A stretch of DNA of 45,967 nucleotides from Flavobacteriaceae bacterium. GTDB taxonomy: Bacteria > Bacteroidota > Bacteroidia > Flavobacteriales > Flavobacteriaceae. This document shows, one piece after another, positions 1 through 9,339 of the stretch. The notes below the pieces were generated by a model. That model worked only from the letters and a program-made list of their open reading frames with translations. It ran no database searches and was not told where the DNA came from. Location: contig JANRDC010000005.1 in NCBI GenBank assembly GCA_030726725.1, positions 1 through 45,967 of the forward strand, written 5' to 3'. The first letter of the stretch is position 1; the number at the start of each line of letters is the position of its first letter. Both the position numbers and the translations under genes were made by a program.

Positions 1-89
1 CATCCCTTTTTTTCTCACATCCAAATCTTTTACCAACTTTTTTTGAAGAAAAATTAATGGGGGAAATAAGGGAGCTCAACCTCAGTGAT

Positions 90-2084
90 TTAGCTGAAAA
101 AATTCCAGACAAAACCAAAGCGAATCACGAAATCTCTGTACGGAAATCCGGGAGCTGCGTAATAATTAGGGGTGGAAAAAGGCGCGTTAAAATGCTCAGC
201 TTTGAGGAAAAAACGCGTTTGATCGACTTTGGCGTTAAAAAAAAGATCAAACATCGGTCTTCCTCCGAGCATAAATTGATCTTGGGTGTAAAAGGTGCCC
301 AACAGCGGGTGGTAGCCATTCATATAAAAGGAGCTGAAATACCGAGCAGTAACTCCTGTCTGTATCTCCATAGCCTTGCGAAACACCTCATCGGAATAAA
401 AAATTGAAGCCCTAACATTCCACTCAGGCACTTGAAACACCGGATCTGACTGATCTATTTTCTGATACATCAGTTTGTGGTCCCAAGTCCACCTGCCAAA
501 AGTCAAGGTTTTTTCTGAGGTCAACTGAAGATACTTCAGCGTCTGCCTGGTTTGCATGGGCCGAACATAAGGGGCCATGTCTTGGTGGGCCAACACCGCT
601 ACATCTTGGGGCAGCGCTGTGCCGAAATACAGCTGACTGTCCATGACCTGTGCCTGAGCGCTCAAAGAACCCAACCACGACTGTTGGTATTGCGCACTTA
701 AGGTGTATTGTTTGGGCATCGACCAATCCGAGCTATGATCCCAGGCAAATCCCGCGTAATCACTCACCCGAATAACCTGACTCCAATCCGACCAACGCGA
801 AGCGCTCTCAGCGCCCAAAGTCAATCGATGATCCTCTGAAAACTCAGTCAACAGCGATGCGCGACCCTGATGGGCCGTGGCCGTACCGCTTAGGGTGTAC
901 CTCAAGAAAGCGTCCAACTGCCAGATACCTATGTTTTTTCGGTAGGTTCCTCCTACCATCCACTCCGTACCCTGAAATCCGAGTTGCGTGCTTTGAGAGG
1001 CTGCCATAGACCGATAATCGATATGAATAGAGCCTGCTTCAGCTTTTAGATCCCCCAATATCGGATTTTGAAATCGAGCTGAAAAAAACAGATCCCTTTG
1101 CTTGAGCTCAGATTTGTCATTGATGGCAGCGCTTAAAGCAGGGCCGAAATAATCGGGGGCTGCCGACTGGGCAAACTGTACAAAACGCGTTTCGTATTGG
1201 GCGGTTAGACCCAAAGACAGCTTGCTCTTACGCGCTTCAGTGCCCGGCTTGGCGATGCGGGTCAGGTAAAGCCACTGATCCATAAAATAACGCTTGCCGA
1301 CAACTGTCGATCGGGCATCAGAAAAAAACTGATCGATCCGAAGTCTATTGGCAAAGGTTGGATCGTCGGATTCAAACTGCGCCTCTGGCTGAACCAAACC
1401 ACCTGATTCTACTCGGTTGCTTTTTTGGCCTGCCACATGAGCTAGATAACCGTAACGCTGATCGGCGGATTGATAGTTGGCCGTCATCCTAAAACTGCTG
1501 GATTTTGCCAAATCATAGAGATAATCCCCCTGAGACCTAAATCCTGTATGTGCGATAGACAGATTAAATTGTTTGGATGTATTGAGCGCGATCAGCGCAT
1601 CCAAGTAATGCCCCTCACCGACGCTGGTTTTAAAAGTCATTTCACTCAAGGGGGTGGGCACATGATAGTAACGCATATCTGACGCTTCCCAATAAAAATC
1701 ATGAGCAGCCGAAGCACCGACCATGGGAGCGTTTTCGGATTGGTGTCGCTCCAAAGAGAGTGGAGCCCTGGGTTGGCCCATATTGGCCATAGGCAGATAG
1801 GCAAATGCGTCCCTGCGCAAATAATTTAAGTTTTTGTCCTGGACAAACGACATGGTCGTATCCACATGGGTGGTGTCGCGTAAAGCACTGATGATTTTGT
1901 AATCCTTAATGGTCAGGTAAACCGTGTCTTTGGCCTGCATTTTTTGATCCAAACGCGCCACCAGTTGCTTTAAACTATCCGAAGTCTTTTGTCCAGCTGC
2001 TGTACCTTCAGGTTTTACCACTGGATCTTGAGCCAGCAGTAAACCCGTGTAGAGACACCAACCAAAAAAGAAAATCAGCCGCAT
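90..2084 (-). CDS. Porin_10-type putative outer-membrane porin
   Basis: A 664-residue protein with an N-terminal signal peptide (about residues 1-19, ending LLLAQ) followed by a region rich in alternating polar and aromatic residues typical of beta-strands. The C-terminus ends in aromatic residues (FGFVWNFFS), as expected of an outer-membrane barrel. Size and overall look match the putative porin family (Porin_10) widespread in Flavobacteriia; substrate is unknown. The start ATG lies 17 nt downstream of a TAnnTTTG -7 box on the same strand. It is divergent from rnhB. The family call rests on recognition of the overall sequence rather than on a catalytic motif. Confidence 0.75.
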   Translation of the reverse strand: MRLIFFFGWCLYTGLLLAQDPVVKPEGTAAGQKTSDSLKQLVARLDQKMQAKDTVYLTIKDYKIISALRDTTHVDTTMSFVQDKNLNYLRRDAFAYLPMANMGQPRAPLSLERHQSENAPMVGASAAHDFYWEASDMRYYHVPTPLSEMTFKTSVGEGHYLDALIALNTSKQFNLSIAHTGFRSQGDYLYDLAKSSSFRMTANYQSADQRYGYLAHVAGQKSNRVESGGLVQPEAQFESDDPTFANRLRIDQFFSDARSTVVGKRYFMDQWLYLTRIAKPGTEARKSKLSLGLTAQYETRFVQFAQSAAPDYFGPALSAAINDKSELKQRDLFFSARFQNPILGDLKAEAGSIHIDYRSMAASQSTQLGFQGTEWMVGGTYRKNIGIWQLDAFLRYTLSGTATAHQGRASLLTEFSEDHRLTLGAESASRWSDWSQVIRVSDYAGFAWDHSSDWSMPKQYTLSAQYQQSWLGSLSAQAQVMDSQLYFGTALPQDVAVLAHQDMAPYVRPMQTRQTLKYLQLTSEKTLTFGRWTWDHKLMYQKIDQSDPVFQVPEWNVRASIFYSDEVFRKAMEIQTGVTARYFSSFYMNGYHPLLGTFYTQDQFMLGGRPMFDLFFNAKVDQTRFFLKAEHFNAPFSTPNYYAAPGFPYRDFVIRFGFVWNFFS

Positions 2085-2101
2085 AATACAGAATAAGGTC
2101 C

Positions 2102-2109
2102 CAAAGGTA
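2102..2109 (-). promoter_or_regulatory. Putative -7 promoter box for the porin gene
   Basis: On the minus strand the sequence reads TACCTTTG, an exact match to the Bacteroidetes -7 consensus TAnnTTTG, 17 nt upstream of the porin ATG. A TTTG (plus-strand CAAA at 2134-2137) lies about 24 nt further upstream and could serve as the -33 element, though the spacing is a little long. Confidence 0.45.
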
Positions 2110-2165
2110 GCGATTTGAAAAAATCAAACCTGTCAAAAATAAAGCTACTTTTATGGCCGTTACCG

Positions 2166-2783
2166 ATGAGACTTCTTCACCCAACAGAACCAGGATTAGT
2201 CGCCGGCACAGATGAGGCAGGCCGGGGATCTTTGGCAGGACCTGTGACAGCAGCTGCTGTGCTATGGCCTGATGGATTGACACACCCTTGGCTGAACGAT
2301 TCCAAAAAAATGAGCAAAAATCAACGGGAGACTTTGGCCCCATGGATCAAAGAAAATGCGATCTCTTGGGGAATTTCATTTGTTTCTGCTCAAGAAATAG
2401 ATCGCATCAACATCCTGCAAGCATCGATTAAAGCGATGCATCTCAGTTTAGATCAACTGGTCCCCACCCCTGATTTTGTACTGGTCGACGGGAACCGATT
2501 CAAACCCTGGAAAGAAGTTCCTTACCGCTGTGAAATCAAAGGAGATGGACGCTTCTGGGCCATTGCTGCAGCATCGGTTTTGGCCAAAACGGCTAGGGAC
2601 GCCTATATGGAGGACCTACACCAGACACATCCAGAATACGGCTGGAGAGAAAACAAAGGCTACGGCACCAAAAAACACAGGGAAGCATTGACCGTATTCG
2701 GGCAAAGCCCCTACCACAGACTGAGTTTTAAAGTAAAACCCGAACAATTAGCTATTTCTTTTGAAAACGATGAAAATATTTAG
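2166..2783 (+). CDS. rnhB: Ribonuclease HII
   Basis: RNase HII cleaves the RNA strand of RNA-DNA hybrids and removes misincorporated ribonucleotides. The N-terminal signature GTDEAGRGSLAGPV carries the first two acidic active-site residues (D16, E17). The middle VLVDGN and later KTARDAYM segments carry further family motifs. The length of about 205 residues is usual. I chose the ATG at 2166 over an upstream TTG at 2115 because the family begins only a few residues before the DEAGRG motif and the TTG start adds an atypical hydrophobic stretch. The 3' end overlaps the next gene by 14 nt, suggesting co-transcription. Confidence 0.95.
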   Translation: MRLLHPTEPGLVAGTDEAGRGSLAGPVTAAAVLWPDGLTHPWLNDSKKMSKNQRETLAPWIKENAISWGISFVSAQEIDRINILQASIKAMHLSLDQLVPTPDFVLVDGNRFKPWKEVPYRCEIKGDGRFWAIAAASVLAKTARDAYMEDLHQTHPEYGWRENKGYGTKKHREALTVFGQSPYHRLSFKVKPEQLAISFENDENI

Positions 2784-4668
2784 TCGCCTGATTGTAATTA
2801 CAGGAGTATTGACCTTGCTGGCGGCCTGCCAAAAGCAGGGCGCTGAACCTGTTTATGAAGAAGATCCATTGGCCCAGCACCTACCGCTGAGCTATGACTT
2901 TTTGATTCAGGTCAATCACCCTGCAACTCTAAATGATGTGTTGACCCAACTCGCTTTTACAGTTCCGCCAAAAAAACAAGAAGAGCAATGGGTTCAATGG
3001 CGTCTGCTTACCCAGGCCAATATTGCGCCCAAAAGCTGGATCGGTTTTTCAGATATTGGCAAAGATCAATTAGACTTTATACTGATCAGCCAAACACCCA
3101 TAGCACACGGACTGACCCAAGGTGAACCATTGAGCTATCAAGGGGTGACCATAACCACTTGGGAAGGCCTTGAAACCCCTTACTTCAGCGCCAGCTGGGC
3201 GGAAGTGTCGCTGATCAGTTCCTCCAAATTGATGATCGAAAATGCCATCAGGCAGAAAAAAGTGATCCGAAACATCGACCGCAAAATGTGGATAGATCTA
3301 GCGCCCGAACAAAACAGACTGGTGGCCTCGATCGATCAAAACGCTTGGTCGACCGATATGCTTCCCCTTCAAATTGGAGGAAAACGCACACATAGGTTGG
3401 GATCCTGGAGTTCAAGTGGCATTGCTCAGGATTCCACGGGATGGACCCTAAAAGGTATCACCGCATCAAGAGACAGCATCGATGACCAATTGATCAATTT
3501 GTGGAGCGAACAAAAACCTACCCACACAAAACTGAGTGCTTGGATCCCTTCCACAGCTCAAGGGTTGTGGAGATTTAACATCAGCGATGAAAACGCATTT
3601 CAAAAAAGACAAGAACGCTGGTCAAAAAGCAAATGGTCTAAAACAAGACTGACGCCAACCCCGAGTGAACTATCCGTGGTGTACATGGCGGCTGACACCT
3701 TATACTATATGTATCTAGAAGACGAAGTCGACACAGAATCTTGGGCCACCGCTAAAAATCCCTACAAGACCTACCCCATTTGGCACACCGCTCTGGGAAA
3801 AGAGCTCATGGCGCCCTGGATGCCTGTAATGGCTGGGCCAGAGGAATTATACGCCACCCGCACAGACGAAGTTTGGGTGTTCTCCAAACGAAAATCAGCC
3901 TTATCGCTATTGATCGATCACTGGGAAGTAGGGGCTACACTGAACAAAACTTATATCGAGGAACCCTATCGTTTTGCCTGGGAAGAAAAAGCCAATATTG
4001 CCTACTACGGTTTGGCTTCCAAAGGAATATATCCCGAAACTGCTCAGGGAAAATCTGTGGGAAAAATAGCGGTGCAATGGGCGCTGAATACTCCTGGGTA
4101 TTGGGACCATAAAATGCTTTGGAACCCAGCACCGAAAAACACACCATCAGGCATTGAAGTCCAGCCCCTATTTCCTTGGAAAGCGGATGTGATCCAATCC
4201 CCAAAATTGACCTGGCTCGTCGATCCCAGGGGTACACCTTGGCTGATAGCGCAAGACGGGGATGGAAAAACACAATGTGTAGATGTTTTTGGCGGACTGC
4301 AATGGGAGGCCGTATTGCCCCCTGGGTCAAAAGCAATAGCTGCCATAGATCTGTACGAAAATGGACGGGTGCAATGGCTTTTTGAAGCCGATAAAAAAAG
4401 AAGGTTACTCGACAAAACCGGTCAGGATGTCCGTATTTTGTGGGAACAAGAACGCATCGATCAGCAGTTAGCCAAAGGTGAAGACCTCGTGAAGACTTGG
4501 GGCAAAACCAAAAAAGACGCAGAAAACGCCCTAAAATCCTTGCCTAAATCCTGGGACAAAACCAAAATTTTAACGGTGTATTGGCCAGAGCAAAATGCGT
4601 GGATCGGACTGAGGGAGTTTCCTAAAAAGATCTGGACCGCTTATAAAATCGAACCTAAAACAAAGTAA
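2770..4668 (+). CDS. Predicted lipoprotein of unknown function
   Basis: The protein starts with a lipoprotein signal peptide: a hydrophobic core and a lipobox LAAC with the lipidated cysteine at residue 20. The remaining 610 or so residues are predicted exported and contain many Trp and Lys residues, with no catalytic motif I recognise. The C-terminal 60 residues are lysine-rich and likely helical. The ATG at 2770 is preferred over a TTG at 2761; both overlap the end of rnhB. Co-transcription with rnhB is likely from the overlap but tells little about function. Confidence 0.7.
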   Translation: MKIFSRLIVITGVLTLLAACQKQGAEPVYEEDPLAQHLPLSYDFLIQVNHPATLNDVLTQLAFTVPPKKQEEQWVQWRLLTQANIAPKSWIGFSDIGKDQLDFILISQTPIAHGLTQGEPLSYQGVTITTWEGLETPYFSASWAEVSLISSSKLMIENAIRQKKVIRNIDRKMWIDLAPEQNRLVASIDQNAWSTDMLPLQIGGKRTHRLGSWSSSGIAQDSTGWTLKGITASRDSIDDQLINLWSEQKPTHTKLSAWIPSTAQGLWRFNISDENAFQKRQERWSKSKWSKTRLTPTPSELSVVYMAADTLYYMYLEDEVDTESWATAKNPYKTYPIWHTALGKELMAPWMPVMAGPEELYATRTDEVWVFSKRKSALSLLIDHWEVGATLNKTYIEEPYRFAWEEKANIAYYGLASKGIYPETAQGKSVGKIAVQWALNTPGYWDHKMLWNPAPKNTPSGIEVQPLFPWKADVIQSPKLTWLVDPRGTPWLIAQDGDGKTQCVDVFGGLQWEAVLPPGSKAIAAIDLYENGRVQWLFEADKKRRLLDKTGQDVRILWEQERIDQQLAKGEDLVKTWGKTKKDAENALKSLPKSWDKTKILTVYWPEQNAWIGLREFPKKIWTAYKIEPKTK

Positions 4669-4670
4669 TC

Positions 4671-4826
4671 ATGAGTTTATGGCGTGTCATCTTGGCTGTG
4701 ATTTTCCCTCCACTTTCCGTGGTGGGTAGGGGTTGTGGATCAATAATCATCGTATTTCTTCTGACTTTAGCGGGTTGGGTTCCTGGTGTAATAGCCGCGT
4801 TGATCATCTTAAATAAACCCCAATAA
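4671..4826 (+). CDS. Pmp3/YqaE-family small membrane protein
   Basis: A 51-residue hydrophobic protein that starts 2 nt after the preceding stop codon. It has two membrane segments. The first contains the FPPLSV motif and a glycine-cysteine turn (GRGCGS); the second ends with the GWVPGVIAALIIL motif. These are the hallmarks of the Pmp3/YqaE proteolipid family (UPF0057), linked in other organisms to membrane potential and salt or cold stress. Its role in this organism is not shown by context. Confidence 0.85.
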   Translation: MSLWRVILAVIFPPLSVVGRGCGSIIIVFLLTLAGWVPGVIAALIILNKPQ

Positions 4827-4845
4827 ATCTTCTCCTTCTAGTTTG

Positions 4846-4853
4846 TATCTTTG
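4846..4853 (+). promoter_or_regulatory. Putative -7 box immediately upstream of lipB
   Basis: TATCTTTG matches TAnnTTTG exactly and ends only 3 nt before the lipB ATG. If used, transcription would begin at or near the start codon and the mRNA would be leaderless or nearly so. No clear -33 TTG is visible at the usual distance, so the match could be chance. Confidence 0.4.
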
Positions 4854-4856
4854 GAC

Positions 4857-5561
4857 ATGCGCGAGAAAATTCAAGTAAAAGAATTGGGACTTCTTGACTA
4901 CAAAGCAGCCTGGGACCTTCAAGAGGAGATCTTCCAGCAGATTGTTTCCCACAAAAAAAGCCAGGCCAATAGCGATCAGCCCGTGCCCAGTCCCCATCAA
5001 ATACTGATGGTAGAACACCCCCACGTCTACACCTTGGGCAAAAGCGGAAAAATGGATCACTTGTTGGTTTCTGAAGAGGCGTTGGCCGCCAAAGGTGCTA
5101 CCTTCTACAAAATCAACCGAGGCGGAGACATCACCTACCACGGACCAGGTCAGTTGGTGGTTTACCCCATACTGGATTTGGAATCGTTCTTTAAAGACAT
5201 CCACAAATACCTCAGACTCTTGGAGGAAGCGGTCATGCGCACCTTGCAAGAGCACGGTATTTCATCGATGCGTTCCCCAGGAGAAACAGGGGTTTGGCTG
5301 GATGTAGGCACCCCATTTGCCCGAAAAATATGCGCCATGGGCGTGCGGGCAAGCCGTTGGGTGACCATGCATGGATTGGCCCTGAACATAGCACCTGACA
5401 TGGGTTACTTTGACTTGATGATCCCTTGTGGCATCAAGGATAAGTCGGTGACTTCGATGACTTTAGAAACCAGAAAACCGGTAGATGCCGAGCTGGTTAA
5501 AAAACAACTGCTCCAGCATATTTCAGATTTATTTGAAGCGGATATAATCGCTGAGGATTAG
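4857..5561 (+). CDS. lipB: Octanoyltransferase (lipoate-protein ligase B)
   Basis: LipB transfers octanoate from octanoyl-ACP to lipoyl domains, the first step of de novo lipoylation of 2-oxoacid dehydrogenases and the glycine cleavage system. The family signature RGGDITYHGPGQ is at residues 88-99. The catalytic pair is present: K157 (in FARKICAMG) and the acyl-accepting C191 (in IPCGI). The length of 234 residues is normal. The ATG at 4857 is used; an in-frame TTG lies two codons upstream. The stop overlaps the convergent lysS stop by 4 nt. Confidence 0.96.
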   Translation: MREKIQVKELGLLDYKAAWDLQEEIFQQIVSHKKSQANSDQPVPSPHQILMVEHPHVYTLGKSGKMDHLLVSEEALAAKGATFYKINRGGDITYHGPGQLVVYPILDLESFFKDIHKYLRLLEEAVMRTLQEHGISSMRSPGETGVWLDVGTPFARKICAMGVRASRWVTMHGLALNIAPDMGYFDLMIPCGIKDKSVTSMTLETRKPVDAELVKKQLLQHISDLFEADIIAED

Positions 5562-7249
5562 TCCTGCAGGTTTACCCAAAGCGTTTCTCCTTGTTTTTGA
5601 ACTTGACACAGTCCGAGTTTAGTCAATCCTTTGATGGCTTTGTCCCAGGCTTTATTCGACAGCTGGGCTTGATTCTTTAAGTCCTCAAGCTCCATTTGTT
5701 TTTGTTTGGTCAACAAGTCCATCAGCGCTTTTTCCCCCTCAGAGAGCTCGACAGCCTTGCGCTCTGGCCTCATTTGAGGGAAGAACAACACCTCTTGAAT
5801 TGAAGCATTGTTGGTCATCAGCATCACCAAACGATCGATACCGATCCCGATACCAGAGGTTGGTGGCATTCCGTATTCCAAAGCGCGCAAGAAATCTTGA
5901 TCGATAAACATCGCCTCATCATCTCCTTTTTCAGAGAGCTTGAGCTGTTCCTCAAAACGCTCGCGTTGGTCGATGGGATCGTTGAGCTCTGAGTATGCGT
6001 TGGCCAATTCTTTCCCATTGACCATCAACTCAAAACGCTCAGTTAAACGCGGATTATCCCGGTGCTCCTTGGTCAGCGGGCTCATTTCTTTGGGGTAATC
6101 GATGATAAAAGTCGGTTGTATGTAGTGGTGTTCGCACTTCTCGCCAAATAGCTCATCGATTAATTTGCCCACACCCATACTCGGGTCCACCTCAATGCCC
6201 AAGGCAGTAGCTGTGGCGGCCAATTCATCGCGATCCATCTGAGACACATCATAACCTGTATGTATTTTAATCGCCTCTAAAATCGGCACCCTAGGATAAG
6301 GTGCTTTAAAGTTTATTTGATGATTTCCCACAGCAACCTCAGTGGTTCCATGAGCATCCAGACAAACCTTTTCCAGGAGCTGTTCCGTGGTTTGCATCAT
6401 CCAATGGTAATCTTTGTAGGCCACATAGAGCTCCATCACGGTAAACTCTGGATTGTGGGTGCGGTCCATCCCCTCATTTCTAAAATCCTTGGCAAATTCA
6501 TACACGCCTTCAAATCCCCCAACGATCAATCGCTTGAGGTAAAGCTCGTTGGCAATACGCAAATACAGCGGGATATTCAAGGCATTGTGGTGCGTCATAA
6601 AGGGGCGCGCAGAAGCACCTCCAGGAATCGGTTGCAAGATCGGGGTCTCCACCTCTAGGTAATCTCGGTCGTTAAAAAACTGTCGAATACTGTTGGTGAT
6701 TTTTGTGCGCTTGACAAAAGTTTCTTTGACATGTGGGTTGACGATCAGATCCACATAACGCTGACGGTACCTGAGCTCTGCATCATTGAACTCATCATGC
6801 ACTACTCCTTCTGCATCCACTTTAGGCAAAGGCAGGGGGCGTAGGGCCTTGCTCAACAGGGTAAACTCGCGCACCAAAACTGTCTTTTCACCCACTTGAG
6901 TGGTAAAAAGCGTCCCTTTTACCCCGACAATATCTCCGAGGTCGATCAATTTCTTAAACACCTCATTATACAGGTCTTTGTCCTCAGTAGGACACATTTC
7001 ATCGCGGTTAAAATAGAGCTGGATACGCCCCTCGCTGTCCTGGAGTTCCCCAAATGAAGCCTTACCCTGCACTTTTTTGCGCATCAAACGACCAGCAACC
7101 ACCACTGACTGTCCTTCACTGTAGTCGTTTTCAATGGCGTGGGCGCGGTGTGTCACGGCAAATAAGGCCGCAGGATAGGGATTAATCCCCATTTCCTTTA
7201 ATTTTTCCAGTTTTTCTCGGCGAATAATTTCCTGCTCAGACAGCTGCAT
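5558..7249 (-). CDS. lysS: Lysyl-tRNA synthetase, class II
   Basis: Charges tRNA-Lys with lysine. An N-terminal OB-fold anticodon-binding domain (about residues 50-140) precedes the class II catalytic core. Motif 2 is visible in RNEGMDRTHNPEFT and motif 3 in GIGIGIDRLVML. After motif 3 comes an extension of about 70 mostly helical residues absent from the 505-residue E. coli enzyme; I believe this tail is usual in Flavobacteriia. The ATG at 7249 (MQLSEQE) is chosen; a longer frame upstream reads through the promoter region. The gene is divergent from a DASS transporter and convergent with lipB. Confidence 0.96.
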   Translation of the reverse strand: MQLSEQEIIRREKLEKLKEMGINPYPAALFAVTHRAHAIENDYSEGQSVVVAGRLMRKKVQGKASFGELQDSEGRIQLYFNRDEMCPTEDKDLYNEVFKKLIDLGDIVGVKGTLFTTQVGEKTVLVREFTLLSKALRPLPLPKVDAEGVVHDEFNDAELRYRQRYVDLIVNPHVKETFVKRTKITNSIRQFFNDRDYLEVETPILQPIPGGASARPFMTHHNALNIPLYLRIANELYLKRLIVGGFEGVYEFAKDFRNEGMDRTHNPEFTVMELYVAYKDYHWMMQTTEQLLEKVCLDAHGTTEVAVGNHQINFKAPYPRVPILEAIKIHTGYDVSQMDRDELAATATALGIEVDPSMGVGKLIDELFGEKCEHHYIQPTFIIDYPKEMSPLTKEHRDNPRLTERFELMVNGKELANAYSELNDPIDQRERFEEQLKLSEKGDDEAMFIDQDFLRALEYGMPPTSGIGIGIDRLVMLMTNNASIQEVLFFPQMRPERKAVELSEGEKALMDLLTKQKQMELEDLKNQAQLSNKAWDKAIKGLTKLGLCQVQKQGETLWVNLQD

Positions 7250-7253
7250 AACA

Positions 7254-7261
7254 TAGTTTTG
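7254..7261 (+). promoter_or_regulatory. Putative -7 box for the DASS transporter
   Basis: TAGTTTTG matches TAnnTTTG on the plus strand, inside the 99-bp region between lysS and the transporter. Its use would give a leader of about 80 nt. The match partly faces the lysS -7 box on the other strand. No -33 element is clear. Confidence 0.3.
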
Positions 7262-7268
7262 ATGGGGG

Positions 7269-7276
7269 CAAATATA
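7269..7276 (-). promoter_or_regulatory. Putative -7 box for lysS
   Basis: The minus strand reads TATATTTG, an exact TAnnTTTG match, 19 nt upstream of the lysS ATG. This spacing leaves a short leader typical of Bacteroidetes. Confidence 0.45.
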
Positions 7277-7348
7277 CAAATTTTCAACCCTACAGCGGCC
7301 GCCCCAACACCCGGGTTGTCGAAGATCAAAAAAATAGTATATTCGGGT

Positions 7349-8776
7349 ATGAAGCGCACTTCCCTCTGGGGCCTTATTTCAGGCCCCTTACTTATGGCCG
7401 CACTCATGGCCTACCCGGGTGACTTGGTTTCCCCTGCAGCTGATCCTGTATTGGCTTTGGGTCTATGGATGATTGTCTGGTGGATCAGCGAAGCAGTATC
7501 AATTTCTGTCACTGCCTTACTCCCCCTGCTGGTCATGCCACTGCTCGGCATTTTACCCCTTGATGAAGTAGGTGGGTACTACGGCAGCCCGATCATATTT
7601 TTGTTTTTTGGTGGTTTTGTGATGGCCCTCGCCCTGGAGAAAGTTGGTTTGCACAGACGCATTGCGCTGAACATTATCCAGAAAACAGGCACCTCCCCTG
7701 CAGCTGTACTCTTGGGATTCATGATCGCGACGGGGTTCTTGAGCATGTGGATCAGCAATACAGCCACGGTTGTATTGATGCTGCCGATTGCTCAATCCGT
7801 GATTCATTTGTTGATCGAGGACAGTGATGGATTCACCAAAGAAGACAGAAACTTTGCTTTAAGCGTGATGCTCGGAATCGCCTTTGCTGCCAATGCGGGT
7901 GGTATCGCCACCGTGATTGGCACACCCCCAAATTCAGTGCTCATCGGACTTTTGGAAAACGAGTACCATCAACCCATTTCATTTATGGAGTGGATGGCAT
8001 TGGGATTCCCCTTATCAGTGCTGTTAATCGCCATAATTTACGGGGTATTGCTGCGTCTATTTCCATTTAAATCGCTTGCATTTAAGGCAGATCAAAACAT
8101 TATTGCTGACTCGCTCAAATCCCTGGGGGCGATGGATTCAAGAGAAAAACAAGTCCTTGTTGTTTTTGGCGCCACAGTTTTTCTGTGGATTTTTCGGGCG
8201 GCCATCAATCAACTCATTCCCGGGCTGGGCCTAACCGATACAGCCATCAGTTTATTTGGCGCATTGAGCTTGTTTTGCATCCCCACCAAAGACAAAAAAG
8301 AACCGTTTATCTTGGCATGGTCCGACACGAAAAATCTCTCCTGGGGGATTTTAATATTGTTTGGCGGAGGCCTTGCTTTGGCCAATGGGATGACCCAAAG
8401 TGGGCTAGTAGATTTGGTCTCCTCCTCTATTCAACAACAGCAATGGCCCGTAATCGGTACCGTTGTTGTCTTAATTGCCCTCATGCTGTTTTTGACAGAA
8501 TTGATGAGCAATGTGGCTTTAGTCGCTGTTTTGGCTCCTGTCGTGGCAGGTATTGCCTTAGGATTAGACATTCCCATCATCCACTTATTGATTCCAGTGA
8601 CCATAGCGAGTAGTTGTGCATTTATGTTGCCCATGGCTACCCCACCAAACGCCATCGTATTTGCCTCTGGTTATATTGAAGTAAAGGATATGGTTCGCGC
8701 TGGTATCTGGTTAAATCTTATCTCGGTGGCCTTACTTACTGCTGTATACCAATGGGTGATTCCCTGGCTTTTCTAG
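7349..8776 (+). CDS. DASS/SLC13-family sodium:anion symporter
   Basis: An inner-membrane transporter of 475 residues with about twelve hydrophobic segments. The two SNT-type signatures of the divalent anion:Na+ symporter family are visible: WISNTATVVLMLPIA in the first half and LMSNVALVAVLAPV in the second, with MATPPNAIVFASGY near the C-terminus. Likely substrates are di- or tricarboxylates, or sulfate; the sequence does not decide between them. The ATG at 7349 (MKRTSLWG) is chosen because the upstream extension reads through the lysS promoter and is not membrane-like. Confidence 0.88.
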   Translation: MKRTSLWGLISGPLLMAALMAYPGDLVSPAADPVLALGLWMIVWWISEAVSISVTALLPLLVMPLLGILPLDEVGGYYGSPIIFLFFGGFVMALALEKVGLHRRIALNIIQKTGTSPAAVLLGFMIATGFLSMWISNTATVVLMLPIAQSVIHLLIEDSDGFTKEDRNFALSVMLGIAFAANAGGIATVIGTPPNSVLIGLLENEYHQPISFMEWMALGFPLSVLLIAIIYGVLLRLFPFKSLAFKADQNIIADSLKSLGAMDSREKQVLVVFGATVFLWIFRAAINQLIPGLGLTDTAISLFGALSLFCIPTKDKKEPFILAWSDTKNLSWGILILFGGGLALANGMTQSGLVDLVSSSIQQQQWPVIGTVVVLIALMLFLTELMSNVALVAVLAPVVAGIALGLDIPIIHLLIPVTIASSCAFMLPMATPPNAIVFASGYIEVKDMVRAGIWLNLISVALLTAVYQWVIPWLF

Positions 8777-8853
8777 TGTTAAACATTTGTCAAAAACAGC
8801 TTCACAATCAAACTCTAGCGATAATTTTAAGTCAAAGGACCAAAATTAATCTT

Positions 8854-9339
8854 ATGAGACATTTGATTTTAGCTGCGGCCTTGTTTCTAGGTACCGCACA
8901 AGCAACCGCCCAACACCCTGCACAGTTAAAAGAACACCACAGATTCAGACAACATCCGGAGCGAAGCAATGACTGGGAAGCTGGGGAACACCGCAAATTC
9001 CGTCCAGAAAAACGAGCAAATCTAGTCGCCAAGCAATGGACACTAGCCTTGGACCTCAACAAGGATCAACAAAATCAAGTGCGCGCATTGCTCGAAAAAC
9101 ACCAGACACAGCGTCCAAAGAAACCGATGTCTCCGTACAGCAAAAAAGGAAAGGCACAATGGATGGAGGCCCACTTAGATGCGCAGATCGCGTTACAAAA
9201 TGACCTAAAAACAGTACTCACGCCCGAACAATATCGTCAGTGGAAAGACATGCGTTTAGATCGAGCTCAAGGCGTGCGAAAAATGGCTGCTAGACGTTTG
9301 TTGACTCCAGAACAGGGACCAGCTCATCGAGCGCACTGA
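8854..9339 (+). CDS. Spy/CpxP-like periplasmic helical protein
   Basis: A 161-residue exported protein with a signal peptide (cleavage near ATAQ). The mature part is basic and helical, with [16 protein letters not shown] and [12 protein letters not shown], resembling the LTxxQ repeats of Spy/CpxP-type periplasmic chaperones and metal-stress proteins. The basic N-terminal half is rich in His and Arg. The start ATG is chosen where the signal peptide begins. Its 3' end overlaps the convergent hemL gene by 50 bp. Confidence 0.6.
   Translation: MRHLILAAALFLGTAQATAQHPAQLKEHHRFRQHPERSNDWEAGEHRKFRPEKRANLVAKQWTLALDLNKDQQNQVRALLEKHQTQRPKKPMSPYSKKGKAQWMEAHLDAQIALQNDLKTVLTPEQYRQWKDMRLDRAQGVRKMAARRLLTPEQGPAHRAH

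Noticed and set aside
57-407. Open frame of 116 codons on the plus strand at the window start
   Set aside because: It lies antisense to the 3' end of the porin gene, and its product is not like any family I know.
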